Shown here: positions 35,981 through 42,993 of the stretch, one piece after another | Numbering within the stretch: the first letter of the stretch is position 1 | Layout: each line of letters opens with the position of its first letter | NCBI GenBank assembly: GCA_964527205.1 | Contig: CAZGQG010000014.1 | Location: 1-46,541 of the forward strand | Origin: JARICQ01 sp964527205 | GTDB taxonomy: Bacteria; Bacillota; Clostridia; Tissierellales; Tissierellaceae | Reading direction: 5' to 3' | Length of the DNA: 46,541 bases | Translations under genes and position numbers: made by a program | Notes under the pieces: generated by a model | The model's database searches: none | Told to the model about the DNA's origin: nothing | What the model saw: only the letters and a program-made list of their open reading frames with translations

Positions 35981-36265
35981 TTATTCTTCATAATGGCTTT
36001 CATCTATATTGATTTCATCCACTATACCTACAATAGCAGAGTCTATAGGTGCATTTGTCTTACCGGTTGCAAATCTACCTACTGAACCCTTTACATACAA
36101 TACTAACTCCCCTATACCTGCTCCTACAGTATCTATTGATACTATAGCTTCTCCCTTAGGTTCTAATTTAAGATCCAAAGGTTGGGTAATCATTAATTTG
36201 CTTCCAACTAGGCTTTCATCCTTTCTAGTTGCTACTACAGTACCTACCACTCTACCTATTTTCAA
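35981..36265 (-). CDS. Bacterial microcompartment vertex protein (EutN/CcmL, BMC-P)
   Basis: 94 residues with the pentameric vertex pattern: KIGRVVGTVVATRKDESLVGSKLMI, VSIDTVGAGIGELVLYVKGS and a C-terminal PIDSAIVGIVDEI. Such proteins form pentamers that cap the vertices of polyhedral shells. The start is TTG with GGAGG eight bases away, supported by homology at MKIGRV. It lies 36 bases after the hexameric shell gene. It is the only vertex gene in the window. Confidence 0.95.
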   Translation of the reverse strand: MKIGRVVGTVVATRKDESLVGSKLMITQPLDLKLEPKGEAIVSIDTVGAGIGELVLYVKGSVGRFATGKTNAPIDSAIVGIVDEINIDESHYEE

Positions 36266-36301
36266 ATTTTAAACCTCCATTTCAGCTTGAAGTCTTGTTT
36301 T

Positions 36302-36580
36302 TTATTTATACTGATCTAATATTACTTTTTCTACTTCTGTGTGAGGTCTAGGTATTACATGCACTGAGTGTAGTTCTCCTACATTTCTTGCTGCCTCTGC
36401 TCCTGCATCTACTGCTGCCTTTACCGCTCCTACATCTCCTCTTACCATTACAGTAACAAGTCCATATCCAATCTTTTCATAGCCTATAAGTTCTACATTT
36501 GCTGCCTTTACCATTGCATCTGCTGCCTCTATACTACCTACAAGTCCCTTTGTTTCTACTAAGCCTAAAGCTTGATTCAC
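36302..36580 (-). CDS. Bacterial microcompartment hexameric shell protein (PduA/EutM type, BMC-H)
   Basis: 92 residues, single BMC domain: ALGLVETKGLVGSIEAADA, then GLVTVMVRGDVGAVKAA and SVHVIPRPHTEVEKV. The pore loop reads KIGYG where PduA has KIGSG, placing Tyr39 at the pore-lining position. Two in-frame GTG codons are possible. The one at 36589 overlaps the AGGAG RBS, while the one at 36580 has an eight-base spacing and gives MNQALGLVETKG, like the PduA/EutM N-termini, so it is chosen. No tandem (BMC-T) shell gene is present. Confidence 0.95.
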   Translation of the reverse strand: MNQALGLVETKGLVGSIEAADAMVKAANVELIGYEKIGYGLVTVMVRGDVGAVKAAVDAGAEAARNVGELHSVHVIPRPHTEVEKVILDQYK

Positions 36581-36621
36581 ATTGATCACTCCTTTTCTTG
36601 TATTTACTCCTTCATAAGTCT

Positions 36622-36681
36622 ATTATACTGGGTCAATCTAATAGTCTCAAGCTATTTTTCCTAAGGCCATTAGATTGACCC
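36622..36681 (-). promoter_or_regulatory. Promoter with overlapping dyad upstream of the shell genes
   Basis: On the minus strand TTGAGA (36650-36645), 17 bases and TATAAT (36627-36622) form a near-consensus promoter inside the gap between the isochorismatase-like and shell genes. Inverted-repeat arms of 15 bases (36630-36644 and 36667-36681, one mismatch, 22 bases apart) place one arm exactly in the spacer between -35 and -10. This looks like an operator for a repressor, or a regulator that loops two half-sites. Confidence 0.65.
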
Positions 36682-36707
36682 ACCTATCAAGCTGTGTTGA
36701 TAGGTGG
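36680..36707. other. Hairpin after the isochorismatase-like gene
   Basis: Perfect 11-bp stem CCACCTATCAA/TTGATAGGTGG with a six-base loop, 12 bases past the stop codon on the minus strand. No U-tract follows on that strand (one does on the plus strand), so it may be a processing or stabilising element rather than a simple terminator. Confidence 0.6.
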
Positions 36708-36718
36708 ATTTTATTATT

Positions 36719-37321
36719 TTACTCTACCTTGTTTTCAGCGTCTCCCGCTCCTAGCCAAGGATCTAAGCCTTTTTCCCAAGCATCTATATATTCATCAATT
36801 GTCATAAGTTTAGTAAATATACTTAAATCATTTAATCCATACTCATGCATCTCATCATTCTTTGAGTGAACTCCATCTGTAAGAGTGATTACCCTATATC
36901 CTAATGCAAGTGCATCTGTTGCTGTTGATCTTACACATACATTGGTCCATACTCCAGTAAGAACTACTGTGTCTATGCCTTCTTCTCTTAAGTATAGGTC
37001 TAAATCTGTATGGGCAAAGCCACTATGTCTTCTCTTAGGTATAATGTATTCATCTCCTTCAGGATATAGTTCTTTTATAAAGTCTGAACCATGAGTTCCT
37101 GCTACAGCATGTCTAGGTCTTACCCTAAAGTCAGCGTCATTTTTTCTATGAGCTTCCTGTATATGAACTAAATGTACATCATCATCTTCTCTTTCCCTAA
37201 CCCATTTAAAAAGTTTTTGTAAATCTGGTATTATTTTTTCTCCACCTGGACATCTAAGTGGTGCTTCCTCACCTATAAAGTCATTTAACATATCTATTAC
37301 AAGTATTGCATCTTTAGCCAT
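36719..37321 (-). CDS. Isochorismatase-fold cysteine hydrolase (N-carbamoyl amidohydrolase-like)
   Basis: 200 residues. The catalytic triad of the family is visible: Asp10 in AILVIDMLNDF, Lys96 in YIIPKRRHSGF, and Cys129 in VVLTGVWTNVCVRSTATDA. Relatives include nicotinamidase, N-carbamoylsarcosine amidohydrolase, ureidoacrylate hydrolase and biuret hydrolase. Many of these remove a carbamoyl or amide group as ammonia with or without CO2. It lies 43 bases downstream of the cyclic amidohydrolase gene, whose product would be a carbamoyl (ureido) acid, so consecutive action is likely. No obvious terminal encapsulation helix. Substrate unproven. Confidence 0.88.
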   Translation of the reverse strand: MAKDAILVIDMLNDFIGEEAPLRCPGGEKIIPDLQKLFKWVREREDDDVHLVHIQEAHRKNDADFRVRPRHAVAGTHGSDFIKELYPEGDEYIIPKRRHSGFAHTDLDLYLREEGIDTVVLTGVWTNVCVRSTATDALALGYRVITLTDGVHSKNDEMHEYGLNDLSIFTKLMTIDEYIDAWEKGLDPWLGAGDAENKVE

Positions 37322-37364
37322 TGTACCTTCCCCCTAATATAAAATTTATTTAGTCACTATTAAT

Positions 37365-38963
37365 TTAGAATTTAATCTTTCTATCTAGTTTTTGTATGCT
37401 TTGTCTCTTAATAAATTGTCCAAATCCTGGATTAACCTTAATTCCCTTGATTCCTCTGATATGTTCATCTATTAGTTCAGGATGTTCTTTTCTATAACTC
37501 TTTTCATACTCTGCACTATTTAGATCTGGGTATCTTTGGAAGTGTTCTTTATACTTTTCTTCAACGCCCTCTGGGAAATTGTGAATTATAGTTTTTAATT
37601 CTTCATCTGTCATATCCTTTAATACACTTTCTTCTACATCTTCAAAGACTAAATTACCACGAACTATTGTCTTTGCAACTTTTCCCTTAAGTTTGATTCC
37701 ATCAAGTGGAGTATAACCACACATGGATGATTCTTCCTTTGCATCTATGGTCCATTCCTTGTCTAGATCTATTATAGTAAAGTCAGCATCTGATCCTATA
37801 TGCATGGCACCTTTCTTTGGATATAAGCCGTAGTGTATAGCTGCATTTTTACTTAATACACCAACTAATTCTGATAGGGTCAGTCTTCCCTTATTGTATC
37901 CCTCTGATACAAGTATAGGAACCATAGTCTCTACTCCAGGTATACCTGGGAATGCTGTCCATATATCCATTCCTTCTTTAATTTTTTCACTTTCTAATTC
38001 ATAAGGTGCATGGTCTGTACCCATAAAGTCTACACTACCATTTTTAAGGCCTTCCCAAAGAAGTTCATTATCTCTTTCAGTCCTTAGCGGTGGTGCAATC
38101 TTTGCACGGGATTGATGCTCAGTCATTGCATCTTGAGCATTTAATAAAAGGTAGTGAGGGCAAGTTTCAGAAGTTACATTTAAACCTTTTTGCTTGGCCT
38201 CTCCCACTAATTTTGCTCCTATACCAGTACTCATATGAACTATATGAAGTCTAGCTCCTGATGCTTCAGCAAAGCTTATGCCAAGTTCAATTGCAACTTT
38301 TTCTGCTAATTCCATCCTAGCTTCAGCCCAAGCTGGTCCATCCATTCTTCCTTCTTCCCTAAACTTATCTACATAATAGTCACACATTGCATAGTTTTCA
38401 GCATGTATTCCTATTGGCAGTCCAGTCTTTGCAACTGCTTTAAAGGCTTCAAACATTTCTGGATCTGTAACCCTTGGAAATGTTGGAACTGAAGGAGTCA
38501 TATAGGCCTTAAAGGCAACTACTCCATAATCCGCCTGTTCTTGTACCTTATCCAACCAGCCTTCTCTTACATCTTCTCCTGTTACTCCACCCCATAGGGC
38601 AAAGTCTACTAGAGCTTGTGGCTGTATTAAATCAACCTTTAAATGAAGTTGGTCCTTGCTTCTTACTGATGGAACTGAACAACATGGCATATCTATAACA
38701 GTAGTAACTCCTCCTGTAGCTGCTGCTGCAGTACCTGTTAGGAAATTCTCCCTATGTGGGAATCCTTGATACATGAAATGAACATGAGAATCTATACATC
38801 CTGGTAAAGTCAAGTTTCCTTCTGCATCTATTACTTCTTTGCTTTCTATTCCTTCTATATTGTCTACAAATCCTGCTATCTTATCATCTTTTATCAATAC
38901 GTTAGTCATTTGAGTATCGTCGCCTTGAGGTATTCTAGCGTTCTTTAAAATAACATCATACAT
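37365..38963 (-). CDS. Cyclic amidohydrolase (allantoinase/dihydropyrimidinase/dihydroorotase family)
   Basis: 532 residues of the metal-dependent cyclic amidohydrolase family, which opens cyclic ureides or amides. Probable metal ligands are His60 and His62 (DSHVHFMY), Lys152 (VVAFKAYM, carboxylated bridge), His187 (IGIHAEN), His243 (HIVHMS) and Asp317 (MGTDHAPYE). The core resembles allantoinase most, but the protein is about 80 residues longer. The C-terminal extension (about 450-532) ends in a basic amphipathic stretch GQFIKRQSIQKLDRKIKF that could be an encapsulation peptide. First gene of the run leading into the shell genes. Candidate substrates are xanthine, hydantoins, allantoin and dihydropyrimidines. 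RBS AGGAGGG. Confidence 0.88.
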   Translation of the reverse strand: MYDVILKNARIPQGDDTQMTNVLIKDDKIAGFVDNIEGIESKEVIDAEGNLTLPGCIDSHVHFMYQGFPHRENFLTGTAAAATGGVTTVIDMPCCSVPSVRSKDQLHLKVDLIQPQALVDFALWGGVTGEDVREGWLDKVQEQADYGVVAFKAYMTPSVPTFPRVTDPEMFEAFKAVAKTGLPIGIHAENYAMCDYYVDKFREEGRMDGPAWAEARMELAEKVAIELGISFAEASGARLHIVHMSTGIGAKLVGEAKQKGLNVTSETCPHYLLLNAQDAMTEHQSRAKIAPPLRTERDNELLWEGLKNGSVDFMGTDHAPYELESEKIKEGMDIWTAFPGIPGVETMVPILVSEGYNKGRLTLSELVGVLSKNAAIHYGLYPKKGAMHIGSDADFTIIDLDKEWTIDAKEESSMCGYTPLDGIKLKGKVAKTIVRGNLVFEDVEESVLKDMTDEELKTIIHNFPEGVEEKYKEHFQRYPDLNSAEYEKSYRKEHPELIDEHIRGIKGIKVNPGFGQFIKRQSIQKLDRKIKF

Positions 38964-39103
38964 ATTTAACCCTCCTATTTATATTGGTTTAAATTAATAA
39001 TAGCACAGAATATTCCTAATTGCTTTGTTACTTATATCTAAAAGTATTGTATTTAAGCATTTATTTTGCTATTTTTTTTATATAGTTTACACAGGAGATT
39101 TAT

Positions 39104-39133
39104 TTGTTTATCCCGCCCCTTTAGTGATATAAT
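39104..39133 (+). promoter_or_regulatory. Promoter of the cyclase-family gene
   Basis: TTGTTT (39104-39109), 18 bases and TATAAT (39128-39133), 52 bases upstream of the ATG. The rest of the 38964-39185 divergent region must hold the promoter of the amidohydrolase operon; no consensus pair or clear dyad was found there. Confidence 0.55.
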
Positions 39134-39185
39134 CTAATCAAGAGCTATTTGGAAGGTACTTTCTATATAATATTGGAGGGATTTC

Positions 39186-39881
39186 ATGAATTTAAAGATG
39201 ATCGATTTATCGCAAGAAATATATCAGGGTATGGATATATTTCCAATGCACCAAAAGACATTTATTATGGAAAATATGACCCATGAAGAAAATATGAGGA
39301 TGACCGGTAGCAAGAAGCTTGGTTTTTCTGCTAGAAATCTACTTATTAGTGAACATGCAGGAACCCATACAGATGGAGTTTGGGAATATAATCCTGAGGG
39401 GCCTACTGTAGATGAAATGAGCCTAGATTATTTTTGGGGCTCTGCTATATGTATAGACCTATCTCATATAAGGTATCCTAATTATTTCCAGCCTAGGGAT
39501 TTGGAAGAAGCCCTAAGAAAATCTGGTCAGGAAATAAGAAAGGGAGATATTATACTCCTTTATACTGGACATCACGATAGGCATTTTGGAACTGAAATGT
39601 TTCAAAAGGAATACTCTGGCCTAAGCTATGAAGGAGCTAAATGGCTTGCTGAGCAGGGTATAGTAAATATAGGTGTAGACGCTCCTGCAATTGATCTTAC
39701 TCCTGATGATATTGACTTTTCAGGACATTTAGCCTGCGGAGAATATGGTATTTCAAATACAGAAAACCTATGCAATCTAGATCAGTTAATTAATAAGAGA
39801 TTCCTATATTTTGGACTACCCCTAAAGATAAGAAGGGGTTCAGGCTCACCTATTAGAGCTGTAGCCCTTGTAGAAGAATAA
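39186..39881 (+). CDS. Cyclase-family metal-dependent hydrolase (kynurenine formamidase-like)
   Basis: 231 residues with the family metal-binding signature HAGTHTDG at about 58-65 and a TGHHDRHFGT block around 120. Members (bacterial kynurenine formamidase, isatin hydrolase) use Mn or Zn to hydrolyse formamides or cyclic amides. It is divergent from the amidohydrolase-shell operon and convergent with the PucR regulator, suggesting a third ring-opening or deformylation step in the same pathway. No kynurenine genes are nearby. RBS GGAGGG. Confidence 0.85.
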   Translation: MNLKMIDLSQEIYQGMDIFPMHQKTFIMENMTHEENMRMTGSKKLGFSARNLLISEHAGTHTDGVWEYNPEGPTVDEMSLDYFWGSAICIDLSHIRYPNYFQPRDLEEALRKSGQEIRKGDIILLYTGHHDRHFGTEMFQKEYSGLSYEGAKWLAEQGIVNIGVDAPAIDLTPDDIDFSGHLACGEYGISNTENLCNLDQLINKRFLYFGLPLKIRRGSGSPIRAVALVEE

Positions 39882-39900
39882 AATAAGCTTTAAATACAAG

Positions 39901-39928
39901 AAAGGATAAGACATATGTCTTATCCTTT
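39901..39928. terminator. Bidirectional terminator between the cyclase and PucR genes
   Basis: Perfect 28-base palindrome built on AAAGGATAAGACAT and its complement, flanked by A-rich and T-rich sequence, between convergent genes. Confidence 0.88.
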
Positions 39929-39935
39929 ATTATTT

Positions 39936-41606
39936 CTATTTCTCAAGCAATTCTTTTATTTTTATGGCTATTTCAAGGTTTAATCTATCAGTGGAATCTC
40001 CCAGGTCCATATTGGTTATTTCTTCTATTCTCTTTATCCTATAGAGGATAGTATTATAATGGGCATATAGTTCTTCTGATATCCTTGTTAGATTTCCATT
40101 ATTATCAAAATATGAATGTAGGGTTTCTACAAGTTCTGTAGATTTCTTCTTGTCATAATCTACCAGGCATTTTAAAGTAGTCTCATAGAAATCCTCCAAC
40201 TCCTCAGTAAGTAGATCTTGGGAAAGAATTTTAAATATGCCTAATTCGTCATATTTAATAACTATCTTAGGACTTACCACCTTTCCAATCCTAACTGCCC
40301 TGACTGCATCTTGAAAGCTTTTGTCTACATTGTCTAAGCCCTGGTAAACTCTTCCCATTCCAATTTTAATCTCTAGTTCCTTATTCCTTGCAAGTATGCA
40401 TTCTATAAGTCTTTCATTGAATTCTTGGACAACAGCTTCCATCTTCTTCTTATCTTTAAAGGTAAGCAAAATCTGTATTCCATTCATCTTAGTAGAAACT
40501 ATACCTGTTAAGTTTAAGTAAGTCATCAGTTCTTCTATATAGTTAATAATAGGATTTAAATATTCCTGCAAATAGCCTATATCTATATCTGAATCAAATT
40601 TTCCATCCTTATCCTTTAAACTTATTACTTCTACCACATATTGATCATCCTTATTAAGATTGAAAAAAGATGCCCTATCCAGAGCCTTGTTCTTTCTCTT
40701 CTGGTCTATGGAGATAAGGTCTTCAAAGTACTCAGAGCTATATCTTATCTCTACTTCCTTTACAGACATCTTCTGCAGGATGAAAAGTGATATGGTGGTG
40801 GATGCGGATTCTATAATTGATAGGTCAAAACCACCTAGAGGTGATTCTAAACTCCAGAAAAATAAATGTCCATAAATCTGATCCCTAAGAACTATAGGCA
40901 TAATCATCCTATTTACAAAGCTTCCATTTATAATAACCCTGTCTTCTATTAATTGCTTAAGCTTGTTTTTATGATTGTTTTTTCCATAAAAGACATCTAC
41001 TTGGCCCTTAAGCTCCTCCCTGTGGTCCATGCTGGCCTGGCTAATTGATTGAAAACTTTCTCCTGACAGTGAAAGCCTAAGTATAACTGGATTTTTTACA
41101 TTTTCCCCAATTATATCAACTATACTTGAGAGTCCACTTCCCCTTAGCATGGCTCCCATTAATTTTTCATGTACTTTTTCCAATCTTTCAAGAAGGGATG
41201 CTTGTTTATTAAAGATTTGCTTGAAGGCATCCATCATAATATCTGAAAGAGGAATAGAGTAGTGTATGTCTATAATAGGAAGACTAAGTTCATTGGCCAA
41301 ACTTAACATTTCCTGGGACAGGGAATCTAGATAGGGTTCTACCTTTATCCCTATCCCCGCTAATTTCTTGTCTGCACACTGCCTTATTAGTTTTTCCTGT
41401 TCTTTGAAATTATCTTTTTCAAAGAAATAGGCAGTGGTAAGTAAGAATTCTCCAGGAGAGGTCCATTCAATTATATCTGGATCTGCCATTATATTTATCC
41501 TAGAGATAGTATTTTTCGAACCACGAAATCCTGCTACAAGCTTGCAGGATTCCATTACTTCAAGTTCTAATAGGTCTTCTATGCTTATTCCATTTGCTCT
41601 TACCAT
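39936..41606 (-). CDS. PucR-family transcriptional regulator
   Basis: 556 residues. N-terminal PucR ligand-sensing domain (about 1-130, ISIEDLLELEVMESCKLVAG, then WTSPGEFLLTTAYFF), a central GAF/CdaR-like region (about 150-450), and a C-terminal helix-turn-helix (about 490-550, GNLTRISEELYAHYNTILYRIKR split across the two helices). PucR of Bacillus subtilis controls purine catabolic genes. It follows guanine deaminase by 22 bases on the same strand and lies beside the purine island, so purine-dependent control of these operons is likely. Confidence 0.9.
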   Translation of the reverse strand: MVRANGISIEDLLELEVMESCKLVAGFRGSKNTISRINIMADPDIIEWTSPGEFLLTTAYFFEKDNFKEQEKLIRQCADKKLAGIGIKVEPYLDSLSQEMLSLANELSLPIIDIHYSIPLSDIMMDAFKQIFNKQASLLERLEKVHEKLMGAMLRGSGLSSIVDIIGENVKNPVILRLSLSGESFQSISQASMDHREELKGQVDVFYGKNNHKNKLKQLIEDRVIINGSFVNRMIMPIVLRDQIYGHLFFWSLESPLGGFDLSIIESASTTISLFILQKMSVKEVEIRYSSEYFEDLISIDQKRKNKALDRASFFNLNKDDQYVVEVISLKDKDGKFDSDIDIGYLQEYLNPIINYIEELMTYLNLTGIVSTKMNGIQILLTFKDKKKMEAVVQEFNERLIECILARNKELEIKIGMGRVYQGLDNVDKSFQDAVRAVRIGKVVSPKIVIKYDELGIFKILSQDLLTEELEDFYETTLKCLVDYDKKKSTELVETLHSYFDNNGNLTRISEELYAHYNTILYRIKRIEEITNMDLGDSTDRLNLEIAIKIKELLEK

Positions 41607-41628
41607 TTAAATCCCTCTATCCATGGTT

Positions 41629-42909
41629 TTATATATTAAAAGGTTTTTCTATCCTTTCTCCTCTTACATATCTAGCTTCTATATTACTAGCATCTCCTGC
41701 ATATACATATCTTTGCAGTCTTTCTTCTACAGGAAGCTCTTTTAATTCTGATAGGTCTAGATCATCTATTACTAGTGCATCAAACTCATAGTCCTTTTCA
41801 AAACTTCCTACCTTGCCAAAGAAACTTCCTCCACCCTTGGTACCTAGGAAAAAGGCCTCAGAAAGGGATAGGGGCTCTAGTCTCTTACCTGTATTTAACC
41901 AGGTCATCTTTGAAGCCTGAATGCTTCCCCACATAACGGAAGGAATTCTTATTTCATGGCCTCCAGATATATCTGAACCTAAGCCAACATTAACTCCCTT
42001 GTCCAAATACTTTCTAATAGGCATTATCCCACTGGATAAATTGTAGTTGGAATAAGGACAATGGGCTGCATAAACACCCTTTTCTCGGAGGAGGTCTATT
42101 TCATCCTCATTACAATGTATGCAATGGGCCAAAACTGTCTTGGATCCATCATAAAGTTTGTAATCATTATATACAGAGGCATAGTTCTTTGAATCTGGGA
42201 AAAGCTCCTTTACCCATTCTATTTCTGATTTGTTTTCATTTAGGTGGGATTGTACAGGCACATTATATTTTTTAGCTAATTCACCTAAGCCTCCTAGGAG
42301 TTCATCTGAACAAGTAGGGGCAAATCTAGGTGTTATAATAGGCTTTACCAGATCTGATTTGTCCTTATATTCTACTATAAGCTCTTCAGTTATTCTTATA
42401 GAATCCTCCGTGTCTTCAGTCAAGTAATCTGCTGTATTCCTATCCATATTTACCTTGCCTACATAGGCTCCCAAACCTGAATCAATAAACATATCCATTA
42501 GTAGCTCTGTTCCCTCTTTATGTATACTTGAAAATACCACTGATCTAAGGGTTCCTTCACTCCACAGTTCATTGATAAATCTTTTAAATACCTTTTCAGC
42601 ATAGGCTAAATCACTAAATTTACCTTCTTCAGGAAAGGTGTAGGTCTCTAGCCAAGGAAGGAGCTCCCTATCCATTCCCAAGCCCTTGTTAGGATATTGG
42701 ACTGCATGGAGGTGAAGATCTGAAAAACCAGGAATAATTAATTTACCTGTATAGTCCTGGACCTCTATGTCTTTGTAGGAACTATCTAATTCTTTTACAA
42801 TATCAAGGACCCTGCCATCTTCTATTATTATATATGAATCTTCATGAATCTGGAGATCATCTTTGCTAGGTGTAAATACAATTGTACCTTTGAATATCTT
42901 TTTATTCAT
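41629..42909 (-). CDS. guaD: Guanine deaminase
   Basis: Converts guanine to xanthine and ammonia. 426-residue amidohydrolase with zinc ligands in FSDLHLHAVQYPNKGLGMD, followed by LLPWLETYTFPEE, a pattern specific to guanine deaminases. HLNENKSEIEWV, VLAHCIHC and GLGSDISGGHEIRI complete the active site. It feeds xanthine to the rest of the island. ATG with AAGGAG upstream; transcribed with pucR. The related SsnA-type amidohydrolases are less likely given the PNKGLG motif. Confidence 0.93.
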   Translation of the reverse strand: MNKKIFKGTIVFTPSKDDLQIHEDSYIIIEDGRVLDIVKELDSSYKDIEVQDYTGKLIIPGFSDLHLHAVQYPNKGLGMDRELLPWLETYTFPEEGKFSDLAYAEKVFKRFINELWSEGTLRSVVFSSIHKEGTELLMDMFIDSGLGAYVGKVNMDRNTADYLTEDTEDSIRITEELIVEYKDKSDLVKPIITPRFAPTCSDELLGGLGELAKKYNVPVQSHLNENKSEIEWVKELFPDSKNYASVYNDYKLYDGSKTVLAHCIHCNEDEIDLLREKGVYAAHCPYSNYNLSSGIMPIRKYLDKGVNVGLGSDISGGHEIRIPSVMWGSIQASKMTWLNTGKRLEPLSLSEAFFLGTKGGGSFFGKVGSFEKDYEFDALVIDDLDLSELKELPVEERLQRYVYAGDASNIEARYVRGERIEKPFNI

Positions 42910-42923
42910 TTTAACACACTCCT

Positions 42924-42948
42924 TTATAATTATCTAACATAATTATAA
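42924..42948 (-). promoter_or_regulatory. Candidate operator upstream of guaD
   Basis: Perfect 10-bp inverted repeat TTATAATTAT/ATAATTATAA separated by five bases, just upstream of the guaD RBS. It could be a regulator site or simply an AT-rich promoter region; on the minus strand it contains TATAAT at 42947-42942. Confidence 0.4.
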
Positions 42949-42993
42949 TGTTTTAAAATTAAATATCATATGTGTATATTCTACAAATTAAAT

